The notes beneath the pieces were generated by a model, which was not told the DNA's origin, made no database searches, and worked only from the letters and a program-made list of their open reading frames with translations. Positions 63,590-64,000 of a DNA stretch of 64,000 bases are shown piece by piece. Made by a program: the position numbers and the translations under genes. The stretch is from Sodalis glossinidius str. 'morsitans' (GTDB lineage Bacteria; Pseudomonadota; Gammaproteobacteria; Enterobacterales; Enterobacteriaceae): NCBI RefSeq assembly GCF_000010085.1, contig NC_007712.1, forward strand, positions 1,426,001-1,490,000, read 5' to 3'. How positions within the stretch are numbered: position 1 is the first letter of the stretch; each line of letters opens with the position of its first letter.

Positions 63590-63814
63590 GCGACGGGTGG
63601 CGCCCTCGCCGCGCTACTGCGGTTTTTAGAACAGCAGGCTTGCGCAGGTAGCTACTGGCAAGTATGGCTGTCTACCCGCTGTGTCAACCGGCGGGCGGTG
63701 GCTTTTTATCGCCGCCACGGCTATCTGCCGGTGGCGCCTTACCGGCATTATCGTGACCGGCCGGAATCCCTTTGTTTGGGAAAAGCCCTGCAGTTTTATA
63801 CAGCACAAGGCTGA
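63590..63814 (+). pseudogene. GNAT acetyltransferase, C-terminal fragment
   Basis: The frame ending at 63814 reads ATGGALAALLRFLEQQAC, then VWLSTRCVNRRAVAFYRRHG and YLPVAPYRHYRDRPESLCLG. This is the acetyl-CoA-binding end and last strands of a GCN5-related N-acetyltransferase. A stop precedes it in frame near 63580 and no N-terminal half is visible upstream. Substrate unknown. Non-functional. Confidence 0.72.
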
Positions 63815-63869
63815 CGCCGGCGCGCGACTGTGGGACAATAATGTATTTTCCAGCTATAAGACCCGAACG

Positions 63870-64000
63870 ATGACGCTCTCGGTAGCAATCAAGGCGCAAA
63901 TTCACGACTGGTATAAGGCGCTACAGCAGCACATCCCCGATTTTATCCCCCGCGAGCCGCAGCGGCAGATGATAGCGGCAGTCGCCCGCGCGCTGGCGGG
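63870..64000 (+). CDS. dinG: ATP-dependent DNA helicase DinG (start only)
   Basis: The first 43 codons of a gene that runs off the window: MTLSVAIKAQIHDWYKALQQ, HIPDFIPREPQRQMIAAVAR. It matches the N-terminus of E. coli DinG (WYKALQEQIPDFIPRAPQRQMIADVAK), an iron-sulfur XPD-like 5'-3' helicase. ATG 63870. E. coli has rhlE immediately before dinG. No clear LexA box is visible upstream, though E. coli dinG is SOS-controlled. State of the rest unknown. Confidence 0.85.
   Translation, partial: MTLSVAIKAQIHDWYKALQQHIPDFIPREPQRQMIAAVARALA

Noticed and set aside
63815..63869. LexA box upstream of dinG
   Set aside because: A CTGT occurs at 63827-63830 but no ACAG or CAG partner lies at the right spacing.

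Overview
The window reads as the chromosome of a host-restricted enterobacterium, most like Sodalis (for example S. glossinidius). Gene order follows the E. coli gltA-sdh-suc-cyd-tol-pal-nadA-aroG-gpmA-gal-mod-pgl-bio-uvrB-moa-ybhL-rhlE-dinG stretch. Proteins are close to E. coli homologues, but about half of the non-essential genes carry frameshifts, nonsense codons or internal deletions. I saw no insertion sequence, prophage or CRISPR array. The genus call is inferred from this pattern, not from a search.

Layout. 1-640: remnant of pxpC. 648-12168: citrate synthase, then intact sdhCDAB-sucABCD. 13171-16276: cydA, cydB, cydX and a damaged ybgE. 16408-21629: intact ybgC-tolQRAB-pal-cpoB, followed by one tRNA-Lys(UUU). 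22293-27133: nadA, a broken metallophosphoesterase, broken zitB and ybgS, and aroG. 27210-32187: gpmA, then the gal operon with only galE intact. 32698-36655: broken modF and modE, intact acrZ, ddlA and broken ybhA; modABC is missing. 36840-44291: pgl, broken ybhB and a DJ-1/PfpI gene, then a complete biotin locus (bioA divergent from bioBFCD). 44439-51541: broken ABC ATPase, uvrB, yvcK, and a moa operon in which only moaC looks intact. 51899-55944: ybhL, damaged dcyD, tcyN and rhlE. 56175-63814: a decayed block (dusC, methyltransferase, amino-acid ABC transporter, HlyD-type protein, bglX, MpaB-Idi fusion, osmF/permease, yohO, GNAT). 63870 onward: start of dinG.

Biology. Central respiration (TCA cycle, cytochrome bd), the envelope Tol-Pal system, NAD synthesis, aromatic amino-acid entry, glycolysis, nucleotide excision repair and biotin synthesis are kept. 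Galactose catabolism, molybdate transport and molybdopterin synthesis, cation efflux and several transporters are lost. galE is kept inside a dead operon, which fits a need for UDP-galactose in surface polysaccharide. The intact biotin operon fits vitamin supply to a host or the cell's own needs.

The most unusual things are mutational. There are in-gene microsatellites: a GGC run in zitB, and hexamers in galK and in an HlyD gene. Deletions have made chimaeric reading frames: modF's two ABC domains are collapsed into one, and an MpaB fragment is fused to the C-terminal part of isopentenyl-diphosphate isomerase. Small diverged tandem-repeat arrays sit in several gaps. I did not find a clearly new multi-gene system.
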